Shown piece after piece: positions 26,551 to 35,720 of a DNA stretch of 64,000 nt. Source of the stretch: an uncultured Cyclobacteriaceae bacterium (GTDB lineage Bacteria > Bacteroidota > Bacteroidia > Cytophagales > Cyclobacteriaceae); contig CANLOE010000013.1 of the NCBI GenBank assembly GCA_947492745.1, positions 21,188-85,187 on the forward strand. The letters run 5' to 3'. The translations under genes were made by a program, and so were the position numbers. Below the pieces are notes generated by a model, which saw only the letters and a program-made list of their open reading frames with translations, was not told the origin of the DNA and did not search any database. The first letter of the stretch is position 1. Every line of letters starts with the position of its first letter.

Positions 26551-26865
26551 CAGTAGGGTAATTTGATTGCCATTAAAAGCGTCCTCAATCCTTTGTTTTA
26601 AATTTTTACCGACTAAATCTATTCCGCCAATTTCCTCAATAATTTGTCTCCAAATCGGACTAAAATCATTTGAAGGTGCTGTTTCAAGATAATCAAACAA
26701 TTGTTTTTGAGATTTACTCAAACTCTGCTGGTGTGCAGGTTGTTGCGGTTGGTTAACCATGTTTTGTAAGTGGTTTTTCAGTTGAGTTAAAACATTGACA
26801 ATGTTTATTTTGTCGAATTCAGCTTTTAACTCACTCGAAATCTTATATAGTTTTTCTGCATTCAT
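26527..26865 (-). pseudogene. Truncated AT-rich gene of unknown function, 3' end replaced by REP repeat
   Basis: The frame gives 112 residues opening MNAEKLYKISSELKAEFDKIN, with a Gln-rich middle (NQPQQPAHQQ) and IWRQIIEEIGGIDLVGKNLKQRIEDAFNGN. The last residues (LVLDCIED) are encoded by the TCCTCG hairpin of the 152-bp repeat, so the native C-terminus is lost. Base composition is clearly more AT-rich than the neighbours, suggesting a horizontally acquired gene. I do not recognise the family. Calling it a truncated gene is an inference from the repeat boundary. Confidence 0.5.
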
Positions 26866-27302
26866 AATTTTGTTCTAATTACCCCCAACAACCGAATAAA
26901 AAACACCAGTGTCCATTGTCCGTGTTGTCTCCGGTATTTACCGAAAATTGGAAATCAAAAACACTGAACAAACAAAACTTTCCGTAACTGCCATTTTGGT
27001 TTCCAAATCAAACATTTTCATGGCAAGGGAGACAGTATTATTAAGGTCATTGAATGTCTTGACATACGTCAACCCTTGAGACTGATTCCTGAGACGAGTT
27101 TGTACCAAACCATTCAATAGTCTTCCCGTCCCGAACACAGATGACTTCAAAATCAGCGGTTTTGTACTGCGTAGGCTTGTCACCTTAGTGATACAAGAGC
27201 CTCCTCGCCCGAACCGTTGGTTCTATTGCAATGATGTGCTTATCTACGGGGCCTATCGGTCAATTTGGAATAGGATAAGGGGTGAAAACAGTAAGCAGAT
27301 AG
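26866..27302. other. Spacer with degenerate repeat, no supported gene
   Basis: Positions about 27090-27185 are a degenerate copy of the AACCCA-A subtype b repeat (ACAAGCCTACGCAGTACAAAACCGCTGATTTTGAAG). An 81-codon minus-strand frame at 26938-27183 starts inside that repeat and has no recognised similarity, so I do not annotate it as a gene. The DNA next to it is AT-rich like the truncated gene. Confidence 0.4.
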
Positions 27303-27911
27303 CTAAACCTCGGCCTTGGGAAAATCCATCAGTGCCAGGATTTTGTTCTTATAATCACTCATCTTCCGATCATAGGCCACCGGGTCATCCGTCATGCTCC
27401 TATAGTAATAGGCACCATCCAAGAAGAGAAATATAAAATCGGCCTGCTCATAGGCATTTTCCGTAGCGATATAGCCTTCTATACGGCACTGCTCGATGAT
27501 TTCCGCCAACATTTGTCGCAAGGAATCATGCAAGGTACGGAAGCGCTCTTTGATAAGTCCGTTTCGGAATATCAGCGTATAACAATTGTAATAGACATCA
27601 TCATCTACCAATTTGCCCCATTTTCCGGAAAACAGATTGTCTACGATTTCATGAAAGATAATAATGGCGCTTTTTCCTTCCGGTAGCCCCGTCATGTACA
27701 TGTTCTTGTACCGGTCGAGAATAAATTCGATCAGGCCAAAGACCAGTTCTTCCTTACTACTGAAATAATGGATAATGAGGCTGGGGTTCACTCCCATCTT
27801 CTGGGCCAGCTTGCCGATAGAAATATTGTGCAGCCCCCCCTCTTTTGCTGCGAGGTAAAAGGCTTCTACAATTTCCTTTCTTCTGTGTTCCCGTAGGCTT
27901 TTTCTGCCCAT
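27303..27911 (-). CDS. TetR/AcrR family transcriptional regulator
   Basis: This 202-residue regulator has an N-terminal helix-turn-helix (about residues 10-55, IVEAFYLAAKEGGLHNISIGKLAQKMGVNPSLIIHYFSSKEEL). The variable C-terminal helical ligand/dimer domain follows. It is transcribed divergently from the susC gene 579 bp away. That spacer contains a palindrome of the TetR operator type at 28373-28388, so control of the SusCD-phosphodiesterase genes is likely. TetR regulators are unusual for SusCD loci, which more often use hybrid two-component, SusR or ECF sigma systems. Confidence 0.9.
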   Translation of the reverse strand: MGRKSLREHRRKEIVEAFYLAAKEGGLHNISIGKLAQKMGVNPSLIIHYFSSKEELVFGLIEFILDRYKNMYMTGLPEGKSAIIIFHEIVDNLFSGKWGKLVDDDVYYNCYTLIFRNGLIKERFRTLHDSLRQMLAEIIEQCRIEGYIATENAYEQADFIFLFLDGAYYYRSMTDDPVAYDRKMSDYKNKILALMDFPKAEV

Positions 27912-27956
27912 AGATAGTTACTTTTTATAAGTACGGTCAATAGTGATCTTATGCAG

Positions 27957-28092
27957 ATCTATACTTGGAATATCGCAGGTCATCTTGTCCAGGTCCAAAT
28001 CGCAATGATAGCAGCACTGTCACGAGAGTTTTCAACGCGGTATAGGATAAAATGGACAGGAAGATATATGGCCTTTGAAAGATAAGCTCATA
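27957..28092. repeat. Degenerate TACAAA element
   Basis: Words such as GATAGCAGCACTGTC, CAACGCGG, AAAATGGACAGGAAGATAT and GAAAGATAAGCTCATA follow the order of the TACAAA element in reverse orientation, but with many changes. It is an old copy in the TetR/susC spacer. The rest of 28093-28489 holds the operator and promoter region only. Confidence 0.5.
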
Positions 28093-28372
28093 TTCATCCC
28101 GTATTCCACATGTAGTTCACTAGTAGGTTTGTTTCATCGGAGTTCATGAGCCTTCGGTTCAAAAATTGACCATACCCTATACTCTCCAATAAGGCAAATC
28201 AATAAAATGAAAGCATTTTTTGAACGGCTTGTAGTGTTACTGCACTGGATCCAAGAAAATGTGCGAGTTTATTGCACTTTATGCTCTACAGATAAAATCA
28301 TAATGTATAATCTAGGCTAAAACTAATCGAAGCCACTGTTCTTTTCATCATCCTTAAAGTAAAAATAATAAA

Positions 28373-28388
28373 TTGAACAAGTGTTCAA
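28373..28388. promoter_or_regulatory. Candidate TetR operator TTGAACA-AG-TGTTCAA
   Basis: This perfect 7-bp palindrome with a 2-bp spacer lies 101 bp upstream of susC. GAACA/TGTTC half-sites spaced this way are frequent in TetR-family operators. A TAAACTTG sequence downstream (28432) could be an imperfect -7 element. Confidence 0.6.
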
Positions 28389-28489
28389 AATATAATAATA
28401 CTGGATTAAAGGCCTGATAACAATGGGTTTGTAAACTTGCATCTAAGAATCAAATCATTGACAGACCTTTCTTACCCTAAACAAAAACG

Positions 28490-31400
28490 ATGAAAGCAGT
28501 TTTCTTTTATAAAAAAATCCCTTTCGACCTTTGTCTATTTTTGCTCCTGATAGGACTGTTGTTATTCTCCACTATTGTTCTTCAGGCTCAGTCAACAACG
28601 GTTTCCGGCCGGATTATGGATGAGTCGGGTGTGGGTATCCCGGGAGTGACCGTACTTTTGGCAGGAACTGCACAAGGGACTGTCACGGACATTGATGGAC
28701 GCTATCGCTTATCCTTGAACAGCGCTGAGCCTGTATTGGTCATTTCTTCCATAGGGTTTGCGACACAGGAGGTCCCTGTAAGTGGACGGAGTAGTATTGA
28801 TATCACCCTTGTAGAATCGACGGCGGTACTGAGCGAAGTGGTCGTCACGGCACTGGGCATAGAAAGGGACAGGAAAGCCCTGGGCTATGCCGTACAGCAG
28901 GTCGATGGTGCACAGGTCAGCGAGAACCGAAATACCAATCTGGTCAACAGTCTGTCGGGTAAGGTTGCGGGCCTACAGGTGACTGGGGCCAACAATGGTC
29001 TGGGAGCTTCCTCACGAATGGTCATCCGAGGAGAAAACTCGCTCAATATCAACAGTAATTCACCACTCATCGTCGTCGATGGCAGTCCCATCAACAATGA
29101 TACCTATGGCACGGGAGGCAATAGCACGGCGCAGGCCGACCTGCCCACGGACTATGGTAATGCGGCAGCGGATATCAATCCCGACGACATTGCTTCCATC
29201 AGTATATTGAAAGGAGCAGCAGCAGCGGCGCTCTATGGTTCGCGTGCCGCCAATGGAGTAGTGCTCATTACAACGAAGAGTGGCCAGGCAGGACAGGGCA
29301 TCGGCGTACAGTTATCTTCCTCGCTAACTTTCAGCACACCTCTGGTGCTGCCCCAGGTGCAGACCCGATATGGTGGGGGATGGGACAATGACTACGCTAG
29401 CAATTTCGGAACCAATTTCGGTCCCTCACTGGACGAAAACCGTGAAATCGTACAGGATGGAGCGCCCGGTTTCGAAAGTGGAGAATCTACCCCTTTTCAA
29501 CACCGTTACCGGTTGGAGGACTTTTTCGAGACGGGTACCTCCAGTAGCAATAGTATCGCCATCAGTGGTGGCAGTGAAAAGGGGAGTTTCAAACTGGCCT
29601 ATGCCAATTCCTTCAATACAGGCATTGTTCCCAATACCGACCTGGACCGGCATAGCTTCAGTATCAATACCGATTATCACCTTAGCGACCGGTGGAAGCT
29701 ACAGTTCAGTGCCACCGGTAACAGTAATGGCAGTGATAACCTATCTACCTCTGGCTATGGTGGACAGGGCATTATGTACGCGCTTCTCTGGAACTATACC
29801 AATGTAGACCTCGATTGGCTCAGGGACTATTGGCTGGAAGAAGATAAAGTGCAGCGCAACATTTTTACCTGGGGCGATAACCCATTTCTCATCGCCAATG
29901 AACATATCAATGCTTTTGATAAGAACCGTCTTTTTGGCCGTTTGGCCACGACCTATACCATTACCCCCGAACTTTCTTTGCTACTTCGGGTGGGTACAGA
30001 CCGTTTCAACGATTTCAGAACCTCAAGAAGGCCCGTGGGCTCGGTCTACCATCCCAATGGGATGTACCGGGAACAGCGCATCGACTTTATGGAGCTGAAC
30101 ACAGATTTCCTGCTGACCTATGACCGTCGCTTTGGAGAGATCAGTACCCGAATCTCCATGGGCGGAAATAGCTTTAGACAAGCTACAAAGGAAAGCATCG
30201 TTCAGGGCAATAACCTCACCTTGCCCGGTATCTATACCCTTAGTAATATCAGTGGTACGCCCACTCTGCTCCGTACGGACGCAGAAAAACAGATCAATAG
30301 TCTGTACGGTCTTGCCAGTGTGGGCTACAAAGACTTTATCTACTTGGACCTGACGGCACGCAATGATTGGTCCTCTACACTTCCCGCTGCGGAAAATTCC
30401 TATTTTTATCCCTCGGCCTCACTTAGCGTAGTACCCACGGAAATCACCGAATTAGGGGCATCACTGGATTACCTCAAACTGCGCTTCAATATAGCGAGCG
30501 TAGGTAAAGATACCGATCCTTATCAATTGGTGAAAACCTTTCCCTTCGCTACCTTGCCCAATTCGGTGACTACGCCGGATCAACTGCCCAATGCCACATT
30601 GCGGCCCGAGCGTACCAATTCGGTAGAAGTAGGTCTGGAATCTTTTCTCTTTGGGAGCCGATTGAGTATCGACTTAAGCCTCTACAGGACCATCAGTAAG
30701 GATCAGATCATCTCCTTTGCCGTGTCACAGGCCTCGGGCTTCAACTCCGTATTCGCGAATGCGGGAAAAATAGAGAATAAGGGCATAGAACTGGCGCTGG
30801 GCGGTAGCCCCGTGCGGACTGAAAATTTCCAATGGAATGTCTCCACTAATTTCACGGCGAATAGAGGAAAGGTATTGGAGCTATTTGATAATCTGGAGTC
30901 CTATGTCATCGCCGAAGGCCCGGACGGCAATACCGTTGAGGCACGACCGGGCGGGCGCCTAGGGGATATCTATGGTAATACCTACCAGAGGTCCGGTGAT
31001 GGAGAGATTGTCTATGGACCCAATGGCATACCACTTCTGGGCCCCCGTAGAAATGTGGGTAATTATAATCCCGATTGGATGATGGGGATATCCAATAGTC
31101 TTTCCTATAAAAGGCTGCGCCTCAGCGCCCTATTCGACATTCGTCAGGGCGGTATCATCTATAGCTATACCAATGTCATCGGGACGGAAAGCGGTATACT
31201 TCCTTCCACCCTAGCGGGACGTGAAGAAGGTATCATCGGTGAGGGCGTGGTGCTCAACAGTGACGGTACCTACAGCCCCAATACCCAGCGGGTCACTGCG
31301 GAGGAGTACTACTACGGTATACGGCCACGATCCAATGCCGAAGCCAATAGTTATGACGCTTCTTTTGTCAAACTTAGGGAAGTGAACCTCAGTTATGCCC

Positions 31401-31603
31401 TCCCCAGGGCCCTGGTCGAAAAAATTGGGCTGAACACTGCCACGGTATCACTTATGGGAAACAATCTCGCGCTTTGGACCAAGGTACCCAATATAGACCC
31501 CGAAGCCCAGGCACTCAATGGCGGTAGCCTTGTGCCCGGCTTTGAAGTAACACAGATTCCAAGTACGCGCTCCTATGGAATGAAACTCAGTATAAAATTT
31601 TAA
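28490..31603 (+). CDS. SusC/RagA family TonB-linked outer-membrane transporter
   Basis: This 1037-residue TonB-dependent transporter forms the barrel of a SusCD nutrient importer. After a signal peptide ending near AQSTT it has a carboxypeptidase-regulatory-like domain (about residues 37-115, VSGRIMDESGVGIPGVTVLL). The SusC-specific LSEVVVTALGIERDRKALGYAVQ (TonB box/plug start) follows, then the plug with PLIVVDGSPINN and SISILKGAAAAALYGSRAANGVVLITTK. The 22-strand barrel ends KLSIKF. The substrate is not evident: no glycoside hydrolase, sulfatase or peptidase is in the locus. susD follows 18 bp later. Confidence 0.95.
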   Translation: MKAVFFYKKIPFDLCLFLLLIGLLLFSTIVLQAQSTTVSGRIMDESGVGIPGVTVLLAGTAQGTVTDIDGRYRLSLNSAEPVLVISSIGFATQEVPVSGRSSIDITLVESTAVLSEVVVTALGIERDRKALGYAVQQVDGAQVSENRNTNLVNSLSGKVAGLQVTGANNGLGASSRMVIRGENSLNINSNSPLIVVDGSPINNDTYGTGGNSTAQADLPTDYGNAAADINPDDIASISILKGAAAAALYGSRAANGVVLITTKSGQAGQGIGVQLSSSLTFSTPLVLPQVQTRYGGGWDNDYASNFGTNFGPSLDENREIVQDGAPGFESGESTPFQHRYRLEDFFETGTSSSNSIAISGGSEKGSFKLAYANSFNTGIVPNTDLDRHSFSINTDYHLSDRWKLQFSATGNSNGSDNLSTSGYGGQGIMYALLWNYTNVDLDWLRDYWLEEDKVQRNIFTWGDNPFLIANEHINAFDKNRLFGRLATTYTITPELSLLLRVGTDRFNDFRTSRRPVGSVYHPNGMYREQRIDFMELNTDFLLTYDRRFGEISTRISMGGNSFRQATKESIVQGNNLTLPGIYTLSNISGTPTLLRTDAEKQINSLYGLASVGYKDFIYLDLTARNDWSSTLPAAENSYFYPSASLSVVPTEITELGASLDYLKLRFNIASVGKDTDPYQLVKTFPFATLPNSVTTPDQLPNATLRPERTNSVEVGLESFLFGSRLSIDLSLYRTISKDQIISFAVSQASGFNSVFANAGKIENKGIELALGGSPVRTENFQWNVSTNFTANRGKVLELFDNLESYVIAEGPDGNTVEARPGGRLGDIYGNTYQRSGDGEIVYGPNGIPLLGPRRNVGNYNPDWMMGISNSLSYKRLRLSALFDIRQGGIIYSYTNVIGTESGILPSTLAGREEGIIGEGVVLNSDGTYSPNTQRVTAEEYYYGIRPRSNAEANSYDASFVKLREVNLSYALPRALVEKIGLNTATVSLMGNNLALWTKVPNIDPEAQALNGGSLVPGFEVTQIPSTRSYGMKLSIKF

Positions 31604-31621
31604 CCTTTTCCTAAGCACTGG

Positions 31622-33040
31622 ATGATGAAAAAGATACTACAAACAGTATTACTGGTAAGTGTGGTCATGGCCTGTACCAGTGGTTTCGAAGAACTCAATA
31701 CCAATACCAACGAGCCCGAATCCGTCAGCGCGGACCTCTTATTACCTACGGTACTCTATGAACTGGCCGACTTTTCGGTGACACAGAGCTACGATTTTGG
31801 GGACATGATAGCTCAGCACACTGCCCGCTACGAGTTCAATGAACTGGATATATACAACTGGGTCAGCTCGGACCGTTTCTGGGTATTGTACAATAACCTT
31901 CAGGATATAGAGGAGATCATTGCCTATGGAGAACAACAATCTCAGGTCAATTACCGTGCCGTAGGTATGATTCTCAAGGCCTACTGCTATAGTATGCTGA
32001 CCGATGCCTATGGAGATGTACCCTACACGGAAGCCAACAGGGCCGAGTCGGGCATCATATCACCAAGATACGATGCCCAAGAGCGTATTTACGAATCCCT
32101 ATTGGAGCTGTTGGAAGAGGCCAATGGTATCATCGATACCTCTACTCCCATCGAGGGAGACCTACTTTATGATGGCAACATGTTACAGTGGCAGAAATTC
32201 GGCAATTCGCTCCATGTCCGACTGCTCATGCGCACTGCCGAGGTGAACGATATCGGTACCAAGCTACAACAAATGGTCGATGCTCCCGACACTTACCCAT
32301 TTTTTCAGGGCGTTGAAGACGATGCGGTCTATACCTACTCCGGTGCCTTTCCCGATATCTCCCCGCGTTCTTCGGGGAGGGGAAGGGCCTATGAGTATTT
32401 TTTGGGTATGCCCACGACCCATTTTGTGGACCTGCTGCTAAAGAACGATGACCCCAGGATCGCAGTGTGGCTGGGACTACGGAAAAAGGAAGACGGCACT
32501 TTTGACCATAAAGGGGTACTTCCGGGCCAGTCTCTGGGAGATATCGGTAGGCCCGAGTCTTTTTCCTCCAAAGACTCCACCTTTTTCAACGATCCGGGGA
32601 AAATCAAAGGAATCTTCATGACGTATAGCGAGCTGAATTTTATTCTGGCCGAAGCCGCCGAGCGGGGGATGATCTCTCAACAGGCCAAAGATTTTTATGA
32701 GACAGGTGTCCAAGCTTCTTTTGCACAATGGGGAGTAAAAATGCCCGAGGATTTTTTGACCGTTACGGCCTCCTATACCGATGGTGACCTCGACCTTATA
32801 CACGAACAAAAGTGGCTGGCCCTATACCATAGTGGTGCGGAAGCCTGGTTTGATTGGAAGCGGACAGGTAAACCTAGCTTTATCCAAGCCGGTCCGGGCA
32901 ATCTGAATGGTGATGAGGTTCCCGTTCGATTGATGTATCCTTCACTGGAGCAGTCGGTCAATAGTGCCAACTATACGGCGGCCGCACAGCAGATAGGGGG
33001 CGATGATATCAATACCCGCGTTTGGTGGGATAGGCGATAA
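31622..33040 (+). CDS. SusD/RagB family substrate-binding lipoprotein
   Basis: This 472-residue surface lipoprotein has the lipobox VVMAC (Cys18) and caps the SusC channel. SusD-like TPR helices are present, with ILKAYCYSMLTDAYGDVPYTEA, a hallmark of the family, and EQKWLALYHSGAEAWFDWKRTGKP near the C-terminus. It resembles the subgroup seen in small oligomer or peptide importers (SusD-like type 2). It pairs with the preceding SusC gene; a 349-bp gap with an inserted TACAAA element separates it from the phosphodiesterase gene. Confidence 0.93.
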   Translation: MMKKILQTVLLVSVVMACTSGFEELNTNTNEPESVSADLLLPTVLYELADFSVTQSYDFGDMIAQHTARYEFNELDIYNWVSSDRFWVLYNNLQDIEEIIAYGEQQSQVNYRAVGMILKAYCYSMLTDAYGDVPYTEANRAESGIISPRYDAQERIYESLLELLEEANGIIDTSTPIEGDLLYDGNMLQWQKFGNSLHVRLLMRTAEVNDIGTKLQQMVDAPDTYPFFQGVEDDAVYTYSGAFPDISPRSSGRGRAYEYFLGMPTTHFVDLLLKNDDPRIAVWLGLRKKEDGTFDHKGVLPGQSLGDIGRPESFSSKDSTFFNDPGKIKGIFMTYSELNFILAEAAERGMISQQAKDFYETGVQASFAQWGVKMPEDFLTVTASYTDGDLDLIHEQKWLALYHSGAEAWFDWKRTGKPSFIQAGPGNLNGDEVPVRLMYPSLEQSVNSANYTAAAQQIGGDDINTRVWWDRR

Positions 33041-33203
33041 TGTTCGTATAGAAGTGATTTGGACTTTTTGTTTGGCACCGAGAATTTAGGCTTTTGTGCC
33101 CTAATGAAGGCTTTTTCCCTTGCATAGCCAAAGCTACGAAACTTAAAAAAAGAGAAAATAAGGGTATTGAAGGTGAAATTTGTAGCTAAAAGAAAAAGTC
33201 TAA

Positions 33204-33362
33204 TACAAATTTGGGTTTCACATGTCGTATAAGATTGCGCGGGTCATTTTAGCATCCATCAAGGCGAGTACCGCAGGGATAGCAGCGCTATCCCGAGGAT
33301 TGTCCACGCAGAGTGAAGCAAAATGAACAGGAAGATAGGCGATTTTAAAAGCTAAGTTTTTA
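33204..33362. mobile_element. TACAAA element, copy 4 (159 bp), TAA target duplication
   Basis: Full length with the central hairpin, flanked by TAA on each side, in the same orientation as copy 3. It sits between susD and the phosphodiesterase gene, ending 26 bp before the latter's start, so it may separate or modulate transcription inside the locus. Confidence 0.85.
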
Positions 33363-33388
33363 TAAATCACTTCATAAACCACAGTCCA

Positions 33389-34732
33389 TTGTTACAAAAG
33401 ATGAAAAGAGTACTTTCTGTATCGCTCATGGCTTTTTCCTCATTGGCCTTCTGGGGCTGTCAGCCCAGCGATGGAGCCAAGAGTGAGGCCGCTGTTCCAC
33501 AAAATACGCGTCCTCTCCGCAAAGCGGTGTTCGTACTGCTGGACGGTATCCCTGCCGATGTTATCGAACGGGTAGCTACCCCAACGCTGGATGCCATTGC
33601 AGAAGCGGGAGGCTATAGCCGCTCCTATGTAGGGGGCGAGAAAGGAAGCTATAATGAGACACCGACCATATCCGCACCGGGATACATGAGTTTGATCACG
33701 GGTACTTGGGGCAACAAACATAACGTTTGGGACAATTATAACCAGAATCCCAATTATCACTACCCTAGTATCTTCCATGTAGTGGAGGCGCATGACCCTG
33801 ACCTAAAGACAGCCATATTTTCTACCTGGGAGGATAACCGTACTGTACTGGTGGGTGACGGAGTAGTGGACAGTGCTCATTTCGTTATTGATTATGGCTA
33901 TGATGGTTTTGAGAAAGATACGCTGCGCTATCCCCACGATAGTTTAAGAAACTTCATCCATACCATCGATAAGGAGGTGGCCCAAGAAGCGGCCAAGTAC
34001 ATCCTGGAAGAAGGTCCTGATCTATCGTGGGTTTATTTGGAGTATTCCGATGATATCGGGCATGGTATGGGAGATGGGGAAGTATTCGATACCGCTGTTC
34101 GGAAAACAGAACAACTGGTCGCGGGTATCTGGGAGTCGGTACAAAAGCGGCAGCAGTACGAAGGTGAGGAGTGGATGATCCTTGTCACGACAGACCATGG
34201 GCGTGATTCCATCACGGGACAGAACCACGGCGGACAAAGCCTCCGTGAGCGTACGAACTGGCTCGTGACCAATGTCCAAGGTCTCAATGCTCAGTTCAAA
34301 GAAAAACGGACAGCTATGGTGGATATTTATCCTTCTTTGCTTCGTTTTATGGAAATCCCGATACCGGAACGGGTAGATAGAGAGTTGGACGGCACTCCTT
34401 TTCTCGGGCCGCTTTCTGTCCAAAACCTACAGGCAACACTGGATCGAGGACAGCTTTCCCTATCATGGACTGTAGCAATCGACAAAAATGAAAATGAAAA
34501 AGGAAGACTCTTGGCCGGTTTTACCAATGACCATGCCACAGGAGGAAGCGATAGCTACGCTGTCTTGGCAGAAGAGGTTGACCTAAGGCAAGGCCGGCTA
34601 CAGGTACAGCTCTCCGAGGTTCAGCTAAAACGATATCAAAAGGGGAAGTTTCTCAAGCTAGTGCTAGAGGCCCCAAAAAACCGGCTCAATTACTGGTTGA
34701 TTCCGGAAAATGAACCCAAATTGGGTTCATGA
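33389..34732 (+). CDS. Alkaline phosphatase superfamily lipoprotein (type I phosphodiesterase/nucleotide pyrophosphatase-like)
   Basis: This 447-residue lipoprotein (lipobox FWGC, Cys24) is predicted to hydrolyse phosphomono- or diesters at the cell surface or in the periplasm. Metal-site and nucleophile motifs are present: FVLLDGIPAD, then ETPTISAPGYMSLITGTWGNKHNVWDN, in which Ser or Thr of PTIS is the expected nucleophile. SDDIGHGMGD, TTDHGRD and NHGGQS follow. The C-terminal 90 residues look like an added beta-rich domain. It lies downstream of SusCD, so it may process a phosphorylated ligand imported by that system. It overlaps the next gene by an ATGA. Confidence 0.85.
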   Translation: MLQKMKRVLSVSLMAFSSLAFWGCQPSDGAKSEAAVPQNTRPLRKAVFVLLDGIPADVIERVATPTLDAIAEAGGYSRSYVGGEKGSYNETPTISAPGYMSLITGTWGNKHNVWDNYNQNPNYHYPSIFHVVEAHDPDLKTAIFSTWEDNRTVLVGDGVVDSAHFVIDYGYDGFEKDTLRYPHDSLRNFIHTIDKEVAQEAAKYILEEGPDLSWVYLEYSDDIGHGMGDGEVFDTAVRKTEQLVAGIWESVQKRQQYEGEEWMILVTTDHGRDSITGQNHGGQSLRERTNWLVTNVQGLNAQFKEKRTAMVDIYPSLLRFMEIPIPERVDRELDGTPFLGPLSVQNLQATLDRGQLSLSWTVAIDKNENEKGRLLAGFTNDHATGGSDSYAVLAEEVDLRQGRLQVQLSEVQLKRYQKGKFLKLVLEAPKNRLNYWLIPENEPKLGS

Positions 34733-35001
34733 TAGAGTATACTATAGCAGTCTTAGGGTGGATAGGAGCATTGTTTTTTTTGATGGCCTATTATCAAGTG
34801 ATTCAAAGGAAATGGAAGCTGGAAGATAGCATCTATCATTTGTTCAACTTGTTGGGAGGCATTTTTTTGATCATCAACACCCTATACCTACAAGCTTGGG
34901 CCGCCTCTTTTATTAACTTTGCTTGGGGGCTTATGGCCTTGATAGGGTATGTGAAAAGTAGAAAAAACACTCAAGCATCCGCTAGGGATAGCGAGGAATA
35001 G
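34729..35001 (+). CDS. Small membrane protein, CBU_0592 family-like
   Basis: This 90-residue protein with three membrane helices opens YTIAVLGWIGALFFLMAYY and has WKLEDSIYHLFNLLGGIFLIINTLY, as seen in the uncharacterised CBU_0592-type family. Its ATG overlaps the stop of the phosphodiesterase gene (ATGA), a sign of translational coupling. The function is unknown. Confidence 0.75.
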   Translation: MIEYTIAVLGWIGALFFLMAYYQVIQRKWKLEDSIYHLFNLLGGIFLIINTLYLQAWAASFINFAWGLMALIGYVKSRKNTQASARDSEE

Positions 35002-35124
35002 TACTCGCTAAAGGAGTTCATTAAGGTAGGGCCGGGTACAAGGCGGTGTTGTCCTTTGGTCATTACCGGACCTCATGAGGGCATCGCTCCCTGAGGAAAT
35101 CACTCCCTGAGAAAATCACTTTAA

Positions 35125-35290
35125 CCCAGAATGTTCGTTGGAACTTCGTCATGAGGACTTAAATAGCAATAAATCAGGGCGTTTTCTTGGATTCAGCGTA
35201 GCACCGCTACGGTTAATTCAAAAAACGCATTCATTTACTGATTTGAAGCCAGTTAAGTCCGGAATAGATTTTCTAATGGACATTTTGGGT
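35125..35290. mobile_element. AACCCA-B element, copy 2 (reverse orientation)
   Basis: It is flanked by TTAA at 35121-35124 and 35291-35294, and matches the copies at 13349 and 42154 in reverse complement, including the central GTAGCACCGCTACGG. It abuts an AACCCA-A element with a shared TTAA. Confidence 0.8.
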
Positions 35291-35294
35291 TTAA

Positions 35295-35458
35295 CCCAAA
35301 TTGATCGATAGAAATCGTGATGAGCGTATAAATAGCAAAATACTGGCCATTTGGATTCGTTCGGCATAGCACCGCTATGGTGAATTCAAAAAACGTAGTG
35401 CAGCGACCGGTTTGCAGCTATTTAGATCCGCAGTAGATTTTCCAATGCATGATCTGGG
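35295..35458. mobile_element. AACCCA-A element adjoining the AACCCA-B element
   Basis: It runs from CCCAAATTGATCGATAG to GCATGATCTGGG, with TTAA before (shared with the neighbouring element) and after (35459-35462). The tandem arrangement suggests one element inserted at the duplicated TTAA of the other. The rest of the spacer to 35650 has a partial subtype b end (about 35463-35520) and no gene. Confidence 0.75.
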
Positions 35459-35654
35459 TTAAGCCACTGATTTTATTGTAATTATGTTCTCATGACGAAA
35501 TCCTATTGATCAACTTGGGTTGAAGCCCAAATCAATGGGCGTTGGGCATAATCGGTAAAATGATTCTTCAATGGTACGATTTGACGGGTTTAGCGTAGGC
35601 ACATTGTTCACGAGGTAGAACAGTCCATTGTGTATAAGCTCGGTTCGTACGCAT

Positions 35655-35690
35655 AAAAAAGGGCTACATTTTTAGTGTAGCCCTTTTCTT
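35655..35690 (-). terminator. Terminator downstream of the M1 peptidase genes
   Basis: AAAAGGGCTACA and TGTAGCCCTTTT form a 12-bp stem around TTTTTAG. On the minus strand it follows the peptidase stop at 35721 and runs into T. The A/T tracts on both sides make it potentially bidirectional. Confidence 0.85.
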
Positions 35691-35720
35691 TCCGTTAGGT
35701 TCAGGTCTTTTTAGAGCAAC

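Noticed and set aside
26866..26940. Possible integron attC site near the truncated AT-rich gene
   Set aside because: CCCCCAAC resembles an R'' box but I could not find a matching GTTRRRY partner with the required symmetry.
26938..27183. 81-codon minus-strand frame resembling a short hypothetical protein
   Set aside because: Its first third is encoded by a degenerate repeat and the rest matches no family I know; the coding case is too weak.
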